Positions 33,027 through 41,992 of a stretch of 64,000 nucleotides of DNA are shown here, in pieces; the stretch's first letter is position 1, and the number at the start of each line of letters is the position of its first letter. Where the stretch lies: the NCBI GenBank assembly GCA_025923075.1, contig JAICGN010000005.1, positions 21,490-85,489 on the forward strand, read 5' to 3'. Below the pieces are notes generated by a model. That model was not told the DNA's origin, ran no database searches, and saw nothing but the letters and a program-made list of their open reading frames with translations. A program made the translations under genes and the position numbers. This stretch comes from Chitinophagaceae bacterium (GTDB lineage Bacteria; Bacteroidota; Bacteroidia; Chitinophagales; Chitinophagaceae).

Positions 33027-36000
33027 TTACTTCACTGCTTTCAGGTTATATATTTTTCCGCCTGTTGCTACTTTCACAGAATAAACACCCTTGGCGAGGC
33101 TCATCGCCCTCGTATTGATTTGTAAAGAGCTTTGTGCATAATTATGATAGCCGGTTTCAAACACTTTCCTCCCTTTCATGTCATAAATGCTCACGGAAAT
33201 ATTGCTATTTGGTGTCTTAGCAAATTGGATATTTAAAATGTCAGTGAACGGATTACCTGCAATGTAGACGTCCTGTTTGCGGTAGGTATTCTTTACTAAC
33301 AGTACCTCGCTATAATCAAACGTATTATCGATGTCAACTAGTTTCAGACGATAGTAATTATGTTCTACTGCACGTTGCGGATCGGTAAATGTGTAATTTC
33401 TTGTTGTACTACTATTACCCGATGATACGACAAAGCCAATCCTACGAAAATTTATACCATCAAGGGATTTTTCAATTTCAAATCCTTTGCTGTTTTGTTC
33501 AAATGCAGTAGACCAGTTCAGCCTAACGTTTTCACTCTGCAATCTCCCGTCGAAACTCAATAATCTAATCGGCAATGTACCTTGACCGCCGGGTATTCCT
33601 GCGCCAAAACCAGAGAATCCATTGCTGAAAGTATACGATATTGTATAGCTTGTGCCTAAGGTTCCTAATGTTGGTGATACTACCTGTACAGTCCCTACGC
33701 CATCGGGCTCCGGTGTTGAAGGAGTTACATTGCTTATCTGGCCTGGTAATTTTATAAGTTGAATGGCTGCCCACGACTGGCCGGTGGCAGTTTGCCACCC
33801 GGTAACTTCTGCCTGCGTAAAGTATAATGTAATGGCGTATTGTCCTGATAGATTATTGTTTGTTGGAATTACCCTAAATGTTTTATTCATCAGATAGTTT
33901 GAGGCATTAGTATTCCAGAATTGAGAACTGCCTGCACCTGCCCTGTCTATTTCGATGCTTGTACAACCGTAATCATGGGAACTTAAGTTTTGAATTCTTG
34001 CAAGAAGCTCACCATCTGTTGAGGAATAAATATAGAGATCAGCATTAGGACCGAAATAAACTGATTTTGAAGAATTCAATACAGTTTCAATCGGAGTTTG
34101 CGGAACTGATTGTGTAAATCTGAACTGGGGACGACTATCGCTTAGCCCTACCCCCGAATTTAGTGCGCAACCAGCTCCTCCGCCTGTGGCTGTGGCTATT
34201 GCAGTTGCTCTTGTGCCCGCTCCCAAAGGAGCAGCAGTTCCTTGCACTACATCAATACTGCTGGTAGGTGATCCGTTTCCGTTATCAAAGCAAACCTGGA
34301 CTAATAAATTGGCACCATCCCATGTAAATGGAGTCGTGAATGTAATCGTTTGCCAACCAGTTCCAGGCACTGTGTAATTGTTATTGTATACCTGAGTGAA
34401 TGTAGGAGAAATGAATCCACTACCAAGATTTGTCGTACTGGTATTTGCCATAGATATAGTATATCCTGTAAACGCCTGCGTCGAATTTTTTGTAATGATG
34501 TTGAACTCAAGCGCTGTGATCTGTCTGTTTGCGACCAATCCGGCCGCAATTAATTCTGCTGAAGTAATTATATATTGACTTCTTGCTTTTCTACTGCCAC
34601 TCTGGAAAGGCGAAGTAGCGCTTGAGTTAATATCATAAGTAGCTACGGTATAATTAAAGCTCGCTGCTCCTGTTGGTGACGAGTCATTATCATCAATAGT
34701 AAGCGTGTACGTTTGATTAGTAGATCCTGCCTGGGCATCGGTAGTACCGGAAATAGAATAAGTTAATGTAAATACCTGCTCCGCTTCTACTTCCGCATCG
34801 TCATAAATACGAAGCGTGATGGGTTTAGGTCCAGTTGCCCCGCTTGGAAAAACAAATGTATTGCTTGGTGTTACAAAGTTGCCATTCGTTGTGAATTCAA
34901 AGTCTATTCCCTGTATTGCAGTAGCTCCGGCTTGTAGCGCTACTGTAATAGTTGCATCGCCAGTTGGGACGTTTGCGATTTGCATATTAATTGTGTAATC
35001 AGTATACGAAAGGCACCCGCTTGTCGACGTTGTTTGCTCCGTAACCGATGCTGATGAAACGGCAAAACTAACATCGGGCGTTGTCGTACTTGGCACAACA
35101 GCAGTAAATAATCCGCGACCGTGTGTTGCCGCCGCAATTGTTCGGTCACTGTTGCGGTATTGCAGCATATCAACTCTTACATTGGCAAGGCCGGAATTAG
35201 TAGGATCCCATTCAGTAGTTGCGCCATTTATATTATCGGTTGACCAAATGCCAAGCTCTGTTGCAATCAATGCCCAATCAGAATTTCTTGGATCCAACAT
35301 AGCCCAGCGGACCGGCATATCGGGAAGATTGCCTTCAACAGAAGTCCAGGAACTACCGCCATTTGTTGTCTCCCAAATGCTATTCACGCCATAATTGCTA
35401 TACGTAACCAGGATATGATTTTCGTTTGTTGGATCTACGGCCACGCAGGAAACTGATCCGTTGATTCCTGTGGAAGCAAATAAATTGATCGTGTTTGAAG
35501 TTCCGGTATTCGCATTATTTACGTAACCAATGCGACCATTATCAAATCCAAAGTAAACACGATTAGATACGGTAGGTGAAACAGCTACATGTGTGATGAG
35601 TGCCGTAGTTGGAGAATTTGTTAATGTGACGAGAGAAGCAGTATTAGTAGTGCCAACGCCGGTGATGCGTCTATAGCGATTATATTCATAATTCATGGCC
35701 GGTCCGGCATCAGTATCTTCGGAACTACACCCATATAAAACATTTGCCGTATCATCATAATCCGTCGGGTTGATAAAATCACCACTTCCTCCATTTGGAT
35801 CCGGGTCATCATATAAGGTGCCAAATGTGGTTCCCCCATTGGTCGAAATAAAATAGTTATTATAAACGTAAGCTGTGATCTGAATGTTTGGATTATCCTG
35901 GTCGATATGGCAAAACGCACCATCTCCTCCGGTAACTTCTGTTGTATTACCGATACCGGCCGAAGTAAATTTTTGTGAACCGTTATCCTGTGCTCCTGCA

Positions 36001-37484
36001 AGAAAGAAATTCGGCAAAGAAGGATGAATGGCGACAGCATAAAACTGCGTCACATTATAACCTGAATTTTTTTCTGAAAATCCCGGAGCCGCAAGGTTGG
36101 CATTGTCAGAATAAAATATACCACCATCACACCCGATCGCCAGTCGGCTGCTGCTTCCCGGCGCATAAGTGATCTGGTGGATATCCGCATGGACATAAGG
36201 AAGTCCTACCGGCCGCCAGTCTGAAACCTGGTCCCAATTAGCGCCATTGTTAGTGGATTTGTAAAGATCAATGGCACCGATATATAACGTATTAGCATTA
36301 TTCGGGTCCACCGATGCAATAAGATCATACCATGCCTGGCCGCGGGTATAGGGTCCGCCTCCCGAATAAGTTGGCACCGTTCTGCTGATCCAGGTATTAG
36401 TTGCAGCGTCGTATTGTTTTATGTTGCTGACATCATATGTTCCATTTCCTTCAAATATCCCATAAACTACATTTCCATTGCCGGGAGCGGTTGCTATTTC
36501 AATCCGGTCATAGTTGTCGCCTGTCGCTGGAATTAGATTTGTTGTGGGGTTGGGAGTAATATCCGTCCATGTACCAGCATTGCCTGTATTCACTCCATTT
36601 ACCGAAAAAGAAGAACGGTAGATTCTGCCTTCTGAAAAATTTCCTAAGGATGCATAAATATCTCCATTTGCGGCTACTTCAAGATCACAACCTCTGCCGG
36701 ATACAAAACCCGCAAGCGGCGCTCCCAGTACCTGTGTCCATGTTGTCCCTCCATCCGTTGATTTTTGAATACCCCTGGCCTGCGATCCGGTTCTGTTCCT
36801 GACGGATGCATACAGATTTCCATTTTGATCGATCAATAAATCCTGAACATAAGCAAAACTCAGAGTCGACGGAAGTTGCGACCATGTTGAACCTCCATTG
36901 GTAGATCTCCAGATTCCCAGTCCTTCAATCGCATCAGCATTAAACCAGCCCTCGCCTGTGCCAAAGTACATCGTATTGGGCGAAGTGGAATTTTGTGCAA
37001 ATGAAGTAATGGCGATATTATCAAAAACATCATTTACTTTATTCCAGATTGGTGAACCCACCGATATATCATTCGTATACCATAAGCCACCTCCGACGCT
37101 ACCTGCCCAAACCTTTTTATAGCTATTGGCTGCGTCATTGAGGTCGTACCAGACAACGCGACTTCTACCCCCTACATTTGATGGTCCTCTTTCTGTCCAA
37201 TTAATGCCAGGAACTGATGTTGTTATTCGATTATTGTTTAACTGAGAAAGTTTTTGATCCTTGAACATTTTAGCCTGGATGAGACGCTGCACAGGGACGG
37301 AATTAGTACCAGGATCCTTCGTTCGCTTAATCTCTTGCCGAACTGCCAGATCAATTCTATCTTTCGAAGCTTCTTCCGCTTCAACTTTCGTTATGGCCCC
37401 TTTCTTTGAAAAATATTCCCATGTATAATATCCGAAAACAAAAAGCAGAGCAGCCAGCACTATGAGTGTAGGTTTTTTTTGCAT
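33027..37484 (-). CDS. Type IX-secreted protein with sortilin/BNR-like repeats
   Basis: A 1485-residue exported protein. The N-terminus has a membrane-spanning signal (TLIVLAALLFVFGYYTW). Residues about 90-800 form a beta-propeller region with BNR/sortilin-type repeats (NGGSTWSQLPSTL, DGGTTWTQVLGAPL, NGGSSWTSVEGNLP). Residues about 815-945 look like a Calx-beta domain (VTEQTTSTSG, GIDFEF, IYDDAEVEAEQVFTLTYSIS). Further beta domains follow. The last 85 or so residues are a type A sorting domain (GNPFTDILNIQFAKT, VSIYDMKGRKVFETGYHN, LAKGVYSVKV), which directs secretion through the type IX system and anchoring at the surface. Function of the propeller is unknown. Confidence 0.88.
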   Translation of the reverse strand: MQKKPTLIVLAALLFVFGYYTWEYFSKKGAITKVEAEEASKDRIDLAVRQEIKRTKDPGTNSVPVQRLIQAKMFKDQKLSQLNNNRITTSVPGINWTERGPSNVGGRSRVVWYDLNDAANSYKKVWAGSVGGGLWYTNDISVGSPIWNKVNDVFDNIAITSFAQNSTSPNTMYFGTGEGWFNADAIEGLGIWRSTNGGSTWSQLPSTLSFAYVQDLLIDQNGNLYASVRNRTGSQARGIQKSTDGGTTWTQVLGAPLAGFVSGRGCDLEVAANGDIYASLGNFSEGRIYRSSFSVNGVNTGNAGTWTDITPNPTTNLIPATGDNYDRIEIATAPGNGNVVYGIFEGNGTYDVSNIKQYDAATNTWISRTVPTYSGGGPYTRGQAWYDLIASVDPNNANTLYIGAIDLYKSTNNGANWDQVSDWRPVGLPYVHADIHQITYAPGSSSRLAIGCDGGIFYSDNANLAAPGFSEKNSGYNVTQFYAVAIHPSLPNFFLAGAQDNGSQKFTSAGIGNTTEVTGGDGAFCHIDQDNPNIQITAYVYNNYFISTNGGTTFGTLYDDPDPNGGSGDFINPTDYDDTANVLYGCSSEDTDAGPAMNYEYNRYRRITGVGTTNTASLVTLTNSPTTALITHVAVSPTVSNRVYFGFDNGRIGYVNNANTGTSNTINLFASTGINGSVSCVAVDPTNENHILVTYSNYGVNSIWETTNGGSSWTSVEGNLPDMPVRWAMLDPRNSDWALIATELGIWSTDNINGATTEWDPTNSGLANVRVDMLQYRNSDRTIAAATHGRGLFTAVVPSTTTPDVSFAVSSASVTEQTTSTSGCLSYTDYTINMQIANVPTGDATITVALQAGATAIQGIDFEFTTNGNFVTPSNTFVFPSGATGPKPITLRIYDDAEVEAEQVFTLTYSISGTTDAQAGSTNQTYTLTIDDNDSSPTGAASFNYTVATYDINSSATSPFQSGSRKARSQYIITSAELIAAGLVANRQITALEFNIITKNSTQAFTGYTISMANTSTTNLGSGFISPTFTQVYNNNYTVPGTGWQTITFTTPFTWDGANLLVQVCFDNGNGSPTSSIDVVQGTAAPLGAGTRATAIATATGGGAGCALNSGVGLSDSRPQFRFTQSVPQTPIETVLNSSKSVYFGPNADLYIYSSTDGELLARIQNLSSHDYGCTSIEIDRAGAGSSQFWNTNASNYLMNKTFRVIPTNNNLSGQYAITLYFTQAEVTGWQTATGQSWAAIQLIKLPGQISNVTPSTPEPDGVGTVQVVSPTLGTLGTSYTISYTFSNGFSGFGAGIPGGQGTLPIRLLSFDGRLQSENVRLNWSTAFEQNSKGFEIEKSLDGINFRRIGFVVSSGNSSTTRNYTFTDPQRAVEHNYYRLKLVDIDNTFDYSEVLLVKNTYRKQDVYIAGNPFTDILNIQFAKTPNSNISVSIYDMKGRKVFETGYHNYAQSSLQINTRAMSLAKGVYSVKVATGGKIYNLKAVK

Positions 37485-37560
37485 AGAGATTGGATTTATT
37501 GGTCCGTTAACCTATTCGGGTCAACTAGTTAAAACGGAAACAAAATATAAAAATTGCAAA

Positions 37561-37588
37561 TAAAAAAGCCCTCAGATTACCTGAGGGC
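37561..37588 (-). terminator. Terminator of the PUR-like gene
   Basis: GCCCTCAG (37568-37575) and CTGAGGGC (37581-37588) form a perfect 8-bp stem, followed on the minus strand by TTTTTTATTT, about 30 bases past the stop at 37619. Confidence 0.9.
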
Positions 37589-37618
37589 CTTACTAAGTAT
37601 TCTTACTAGAAAACCTTT

Positions 37619-38029
37619 TTACCATTTATCTACATCCTCATGAGTACCATTTTCAGAAGGTGCAGGTGCGGGTTGTGTTTTTTCATTATTTACTGCTGCT
37701 TCTGGTGTTTCACTTTCCCCATTTTCTGACGGCACATTATCATGATTGAACGCATCGAAATCAAAATCTGGCATTAGCTCAGTCTTAACATAATCAACTG
37801 CTTCACCAAGAGCTTTAGTGAATTTATTAAAGTCCTCTTTGTAAAGGAAGATCTTGTGACGATCATACCCGTTATCATTAAACCGTTTACGACTCTCTGT
37901 AATTGTCAGGTAATAGTCATTACCACGGGTGGTTCTCACATCAAAGAAATAAGTTCTGCGCTTACCAGCACGAATTCGTTTGCTGTAAATGCTTTCCATT
38001 TTGTTTTCGTTGTTATTCTCGTAGGCCAC
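37619..38029 (-). CDS. PUR-family DNA/RNA-binding protein (DUF3276)
   Basis: A 136-residue protein. Residues 11-95 are a PUR domain (MESIYSKRIRAGKRRTYFFD, VRTTRGNDYYLTITESRKRF, DRHKIFLYKEDFNKFTKALG). The DUF3276/PUR family in Bacteroidota and spirochaetes includes homologs of PURalpha that bind single-stranded DNA and RNA. The C-terminal 40 residues are a disordered Glu/Pro-rich tail. The N-terminal MAYENNNENK is kept since many homologs carry a similar short lead. It has a near-consensus promoter and a strong terminator, so it is likely well expressed. Confidence 0.9.
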   Translation of the reverse strand: MAYENNNENKMESIYSKRIRAGKRRTYFFDVRTTRGNDYYLTITESRKRFNDNGYDRHKIFLYKEDFNKFTKALGEAVDYVKTELMPDFDFDAFNHDNVPSENGESETPEAAVNNEKTQPAPAPSENGTHEDVDKW

Positions 38030-38073
38030 TGTGTGTGTTTTACTGATTTAATAATCACATTCTTAGGAAGTCA

Positions 38074-38104
38074 CAAATATAATTATGTTTTTGATACAGC
38101 CAAA
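38074..38104 (-). promoter_or_regulatory. Consensus Bacteroidota promoter of the PUR-like gene
   Basis: On the minus strand TTTG (38104-38101), 19 bases, then TATATTTG (38081-38074) match TTTG-N19-TAnnTTTG exactly. The distance to the start at 38029 leaves a leader of about 40 bases. Confidence 0.75.
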
Positions 38105-38145
38105 TTTGTGGGGATTTTGTTTCCCGTCGGGTACCATCTGATTCG

Positions 38146-40002
38146 TCAACGGGACTGGGAGTCCTGCTGCTGCTGACGATTATATAATTCAGTATAATAA
38201 CCGTTTAGACTGAGTAGCTCCTCATGAGTGCCTTGTTCTACAATCTGTCCATCCTCAATTACCACTATTTTGTCAAAGTGGAAAAGCGAGAATATGCGAT
38301 GCGTGATAATGATCGCAGTCCTGTTTTCCAGGTACTCATATAGATTCCCGATTATTTCATTTTCAGTTTTCGCGTCCACCGCGCTTAGACAGTCATCGAA
38401 GATCACCAATCCATGATTCTTTATTAATGCCCTGGCAATAGAAATTCTTTGTTTTTGACCACCACTCAATGTGACACCCCTTTCGCCGATCAGTGTCTCG
38501 TATTGTTCTGTAAATCCCAATATTTCTTTGTGGACACTTGCTTCAACCGCAGCTTTTTCGACCTGAATTTTATTACCATCCTGGATGCCAAAAGAAATAT
38601 TGTTCGCAACGGTATCGCTGAACAAAAACACATCCTGGGGTACATAAGAGACCTGTTCACGTAATGATCTAAGATCGATGTCCCTGATGTCTTTTCCTTC
38701 CAACTCGATCCTCCCATTGGTGACATCAAACATCCGGAGCAGTAATTGTGCAACTGTAGATTTCCCGCTGCCAGTTCTGCCAATGACCGCAACCTTCTCT
38801 CCTTTTTTAATTGAGAGGTTAAAATTTTTCAATGCTTCAATGCCTGTATGAGAATAAGTAAAATCCACGGCCCTGAATTCAATGTTGCCTTTAAGATCAA
38901 TTTTATCAGCTGAGGCCAGGCTATAAATAGTGGGATCGGTATTCAAGAATTCGTTTAATCTTTTTTGAGAGGCGGCAGCTCTTTGGATCATGCTTGCCGT
39001 CCAGCCAATAGCACTTACCGGAAACGTGAGCATATTGATGTAGATTACAAACTCGGTAATTGTTCCCAGAGACATTCGCGCAGGATAATAAATATAATAG
39101 TAACCGCCGATCATAATTGTCAGCAGCGTGCTTAAGCCAATAAGCAATGCCATTGACGGGAAATACAATGACTCGACCTTTGAAAGACCAATCGCATTTT
39201 TTTTATATTCTTCGCTGTTTTTTTCAAAAAATCCAAGCATGGCTTTTTCCTGTACAAATGACTTTATCACCCTGATACCGGAATAAGATTCCTGTGCATT
39301 CGTAGTAAGATTAGCAAGCAAAGCCTGTATCTTTTCACTCTTTTTATTGATGATGCTGTTTACATAATAAATGCTGATGGCAAGTACAGGCAACGGAGCC
39401 AACACGTACGCAGTCAGCTCAACATCTTTTTTCAGCATGAAAAACAGGCTTAAAGAAATAAGTGCAACTAGATTAATGAGGTACATAATAGCCGGACCCG
39501 TAAACATTCTTACCCTCGCTACATCCTCAGCCATCCGGCTCATCAGGTCGCCTGTACTGTGTGTTTTGTAAAATGAAGTATCAAGTTGCTGGTAATGCTG
39601 AAATACTTCATTTTTTTGGTCGTATTCAATATGGCGGCTCATTACGATGATCGTTTGCCGCATCAGGAACATAAAGAAACCGCGAAGCAGGGCCAGTAAT
39701 AAAATAGTTATACCGCACAGAATAACCACCTTTGACAAATCAGAATCCTGATAGAAGTTCTTTTTTATCCAATCAATAAAACCTACCACAAGAACATCAT
39801 ATTCACGATCGTGGTTTTGAGATACGCTGGTTACCACTCCCCGTGTATCATCAATACTTTTTTGGACATGATCTATAATGAAACTGGTTACCTGCGGAGC
39901 CAGTACAGCGAAGTAGTTTGAAATAATAATAAATAGTGCGCCGATACCAAGCCGTACTCTATACTTCCAGAAATATTTATTTAACGCCTTAAGATGTTTC
40001 AT
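38146..40002 (-). CDS. ABC exporter half-transporter with Asp-Asp Walker B
   Basis: A 618-residue fused transmembrane/ATPase protein, starting at ATG 40002 (MKHLKALNKYFWKYRVRLGI). Residues about 15-320 have six transmembrane helices of the MsbA/LmrA type. The C-terminal ATPase domain has Walker A GRTGSGKST, the Q loop QVSYVPQD, signature LSGGQKQRIS, and Walker B LVIFDDCLSAVD. The usual catalytic Glu after the Walker B Asp is Asp here, as in the non-catalytic half of heterodimeric exporters (TM287, YheI). A partner is expected but not adjacent. The switch His is kept (ITHRIF). Substrate unknown. Confidence 0.88.
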   Translation of the reverse strand: MKHLKALNKYFWKYRVRLGIGALFIIISNYFAVLAPQVTSFIIDHVQKSIDDTRGVVTSVSQNHDREYDVLVVGFIDWIKKNFYQDSDLSKVVILCGITILLLALLRGFFMFLMRQTIIVMSRHIEYDQKNEVFQHYQQLDTSFYKTHSTGDLMSRMAEDVARVRMFTGPAIMYLINLVALISLSLFFMLKKDVELTAYVLAPLPVLAISIYYVNSIINKKSEKIQALLANLTTNAQESYSGIRVIKSFVQEKAMLGFFEKNSEEYKKNAIGLSKVESLYFPSMALLIGLSTLLTIMIGGYYYIYYPARMSLGTITEFVIYINMLTFPVSAIGWTASMIQRAAASQKRLNEFLNTDPTIYSLASADKIDLKGNIEFRAVDFTYSHTGIEALKNFNLSIKKGEKVAVIGRTGSGKSTVAQLLLRMFDVTNGRIELEGKDIRDIDLRSLREQVSYVPQDVFLFSDTVANNISFGIQDGNKIQVEKAAVEASVHKEILGFTEQYETLIGERGVTLSGGQKQRISIARALIKNHGLVIFDDCLSAVDAKTENEIIGNLYEYLENRTAIIITHRIFSLFHFDKIVVIEDGQIVEQGTHEELLSLNGYYTELYNRQQQQDSQSR

Positions 40003-40112
40003 CCGGTACAAAAATAAGTTTCTGCCCTAATCAATCTTCATTTAGTTTGTTACCATTAAGCAAAACTGTTACCATGTTTTGATCAGGATGTGTGAGGTAT
40101 GTACATGCAGGA

Positions 40113-40634
40113 CTATTTCCTGTTATAATCATCCTGCAGGCGAATGATGTCATCTTCATCGCTTGGATTAGATTCGTCGGTGTGCTGCCATATTTCTGCC
40201 ACTATACCCCATTCATTCATACCAATAAGCCGATGCCTTTTTCCGGTGGCAAGCTTTATGATATCTCCATTATTTAAGATGTAGGTATGCGTGTGTTCAT
40301 CCGTATCACTTGTTGCCACGCTCACTGTATCGCTTATGCATTTCCAGATTTCAGCACGCCGATGATGGTATTGCCAGCTCAATCTTTTATGTGGTGCTAC
40401 AATCAAAATCTTAGGACTAAGTTTATTAGTAATCTTTAGTTCATTTAAATTTTCTTCCGGAAAGAAATGCTTGGCAAATCGAATTGCCTGTGTTTCATCA
40501 ATAACATAAAAGCCACCCCAGGGTCGGGATTCATCTTTGTCAACAATAGTGAAGTTTGCGGCTGCAAGCAGTGTGGCTACTTTTTTGAAAACCTGTTCTT
40601 TCCCTTCCATTAAAGATATTTTTATATCGGACAA
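40113..40634 (-). CDS. Cupin protein (type II phosphomannose isomerase-like)
   Basis: A 173-residue single-domain cupin. The segments SRPWGGFYVIDE, IVAPHKRLSWQYHHRRAEIW (the His and Glu of a metal site), then ILNNGDIIKLATGKRHRLIG match the C-terminal domain of ManC-type mannose-1-phosphate guanylyltransferase/isomerases. It could be a sugar-phosphate isomerase or a sugar-sensing protein. It follows uxuA with a 67-base gap on the same strand and so may be the last gene of the xylan operon. The reaction is not certain. Confidence 0.72.
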   Translation of the reverse strand: MSDIKISLMEGKEQVFKKVATLLAAANFTIVDKDESRPWGGFYVIDETQAIRFAKHFFPEENLNELKITNKLSPKILIVAPHKRLSWQYHHRRAEIWKCISDTVSVATSDTDEHTHTYILNNGDIIKLATGKRHRLIGMNEWGIVAEIWQHTDESNPSDEDDIIRLQDDYNRK

Positions 40635-40701
40635 TCAATGATCAGTAAAATTAAAGTAATTCAACTTTGTGCGATGCCTGCCAGAAAAAAATATAAGAAT
40701 A

Positions 40702-41871
40702 TCAATTGATCATTGATTGATGAATACCGTATTCAAGCCCTCTTAATTCAGCAAGACCTCTTAATCTGCCGATGGCAGAATAACCAGGATAGGTTTTCTT
40801 TTTAAGATCATCGAGCATTTGATGACCATGATCCGGCCGCATAGGAATCGAAATGTTTCTTCGCTTTTGTATTAGCAATATCTCTGTGACGACCTCATAC
40901 ATATTTGTATCGCCGGCAAGATGATCGGCCTCATAAAAGTTTCCTTCGCTGTCGCGTTTTGTATTTCGCAAATGGAGAAAATGAACATGATCTCCAAAAC
41001 GTTTCAGCATTTTCGGAATATCATTATCTGCTCTTGCCCCAAAACTTCCGGTACAAAAGCAAAAGCCATTTGCAGAGGATGGAACGGCACTCAGCATATC
41101 GGCGGCATCATTTTCCGTACTCATGATCCTTGGCAAACCGAGCACAGAGTATGGCGGGTCATCAGGATGTATGGCCATTTTTACATTACATTCTTCCGCC
41201 ACGGGCACTACTTGTAGTAAAAAATAAAAAAGATGTTGCTTTAATTTTTTTGCATCGATACCTTCGTATTTTTTTAATTCTGTTAATACCAGTTCAGGCG
41301 TAAATGAATCGTCACTGCCGGGTAAACCCATCATCATATTGGCATATAGTTTTTTCTTTTGCTCAGAAGACAGTTCTTCATTTCTCTTTTTCGCCTTATT
41401 TAATTCATCAGCGGAATAATCTTTTTCTGCCCCGGGTCTTTTCAGTAAGAACAAATCAAATACCAAGTAATCAGCACGGTTGAAATATAGTGCTGTGCTT
41501 TTGTCAGGCATCTCGTATTGTGTATCAGTGCGCAGCCAATCAAGTATCGGCATAAAGTTATAAGTGATGACCTTCAACCCACATGCGGCGACGTTGCGAA
41601 TACTTTGTTTGTAGTTTTCGATATGCTGTAAATAATTTCCGCTTTGTCTTTTAATATCGTCGCTCACAGGCAAACTTTCAATAACGGTCCATGTCATGCC
41701 TGCTGATTCGATCATCGCTTTGCGTTTTTCTATCTCATCAATTGTCCAGACATCGCCAACTGGAATATGATGTAAAGCAGTGACAACTCCGGCACAGCCT
41801 GCCTGTCGGATATCCCACAGGTTAACCACATCATTCGGCCCGAACCATCGCATTGTCTGATGCATCAACAT
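40702..41871 (-). CDS. uxuA: Mannonate dehydratase
   Basis: A 389-residue complete UxuA of the TIM-barrel metal-dependent type. It converts D-mannonate to 2-keto-3-deoxygluconate in glucuronate catabolism. It begins [20 protein letters not shown] and has [18 protein letters not shown]. Further along it has [60 protein letters not shown], and [15 protein letters not shown] near the end, with the His and Asp ligands. In this locus it handles glucuronate released by the GH67 enzyme. No classical UxuB, KdgK or KdgA gene is in the window. Confidence 0.96.
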   Translation of the reverse strand: MLMHQTMRWFGPNDVVNLWDIRQAGCAGVVTALHHIPVGDVWTIDEIEKRKAMIESAGMTWTVIESLPVSDDIKRQSGNYLQHIENYKQSIRNVAACGLKVITYNFMPILDWLRTDTQYEMPDKSTALYFNRADYLVFDLFLLKRPGAEKDYSADELNKAKKRNEELSSEQKKKLYANMMMGLPGSDDSFTPELVLTELKKYEGIDAKKLKQHLFYFLLQVVPVAEECNVKMAIHPDDPPYSVLGLPRIMSTENDAADMLSAVPSSANGFCFCTGSFGARADNDIPKMLKRFGDHVHFLHLRNTKRDSEGNFYEADHLAGDTNMYEVVTEILLIQKRRNISIPMRPDHGHQMLDDLKKKTYPGYSAIGRLRGLAELRGLEYGIHQSMIN

Positions 41872-41932
41872 TTGGTACTTTTTATTGGTGTAAAAGTATT
41901 ATGAAGTAAGGATTTTTCATTAAAAGAAAAAT

Positions 41933-41960
41933 AATCAATAATTATTAATCAATAATTATC
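41933..41960. repeat. 14-bp tandem repeat upstream of uxuA
   Basis: AATCAATAATTATT (41933-41946) is followed directly by AATCAATAATTATC (41947-41960), 13 of 14 identical, then GATTATTAG, which is partly inverted. It lies in the 121-base gap between the symporter and uxuA, so it may be a regulator site or an internal promoter region. Confidence 0.55.
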
Positions 41961-41992
41961 GATTATTAGTATAAATTGGAAAAAACTTCCTG

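Noticed and set aside
41933..41968. Transposon end or attachment site
   Set aside because: No integrase or transposase nearby and no matching copy at a second border; kept only as a tandem repeat.
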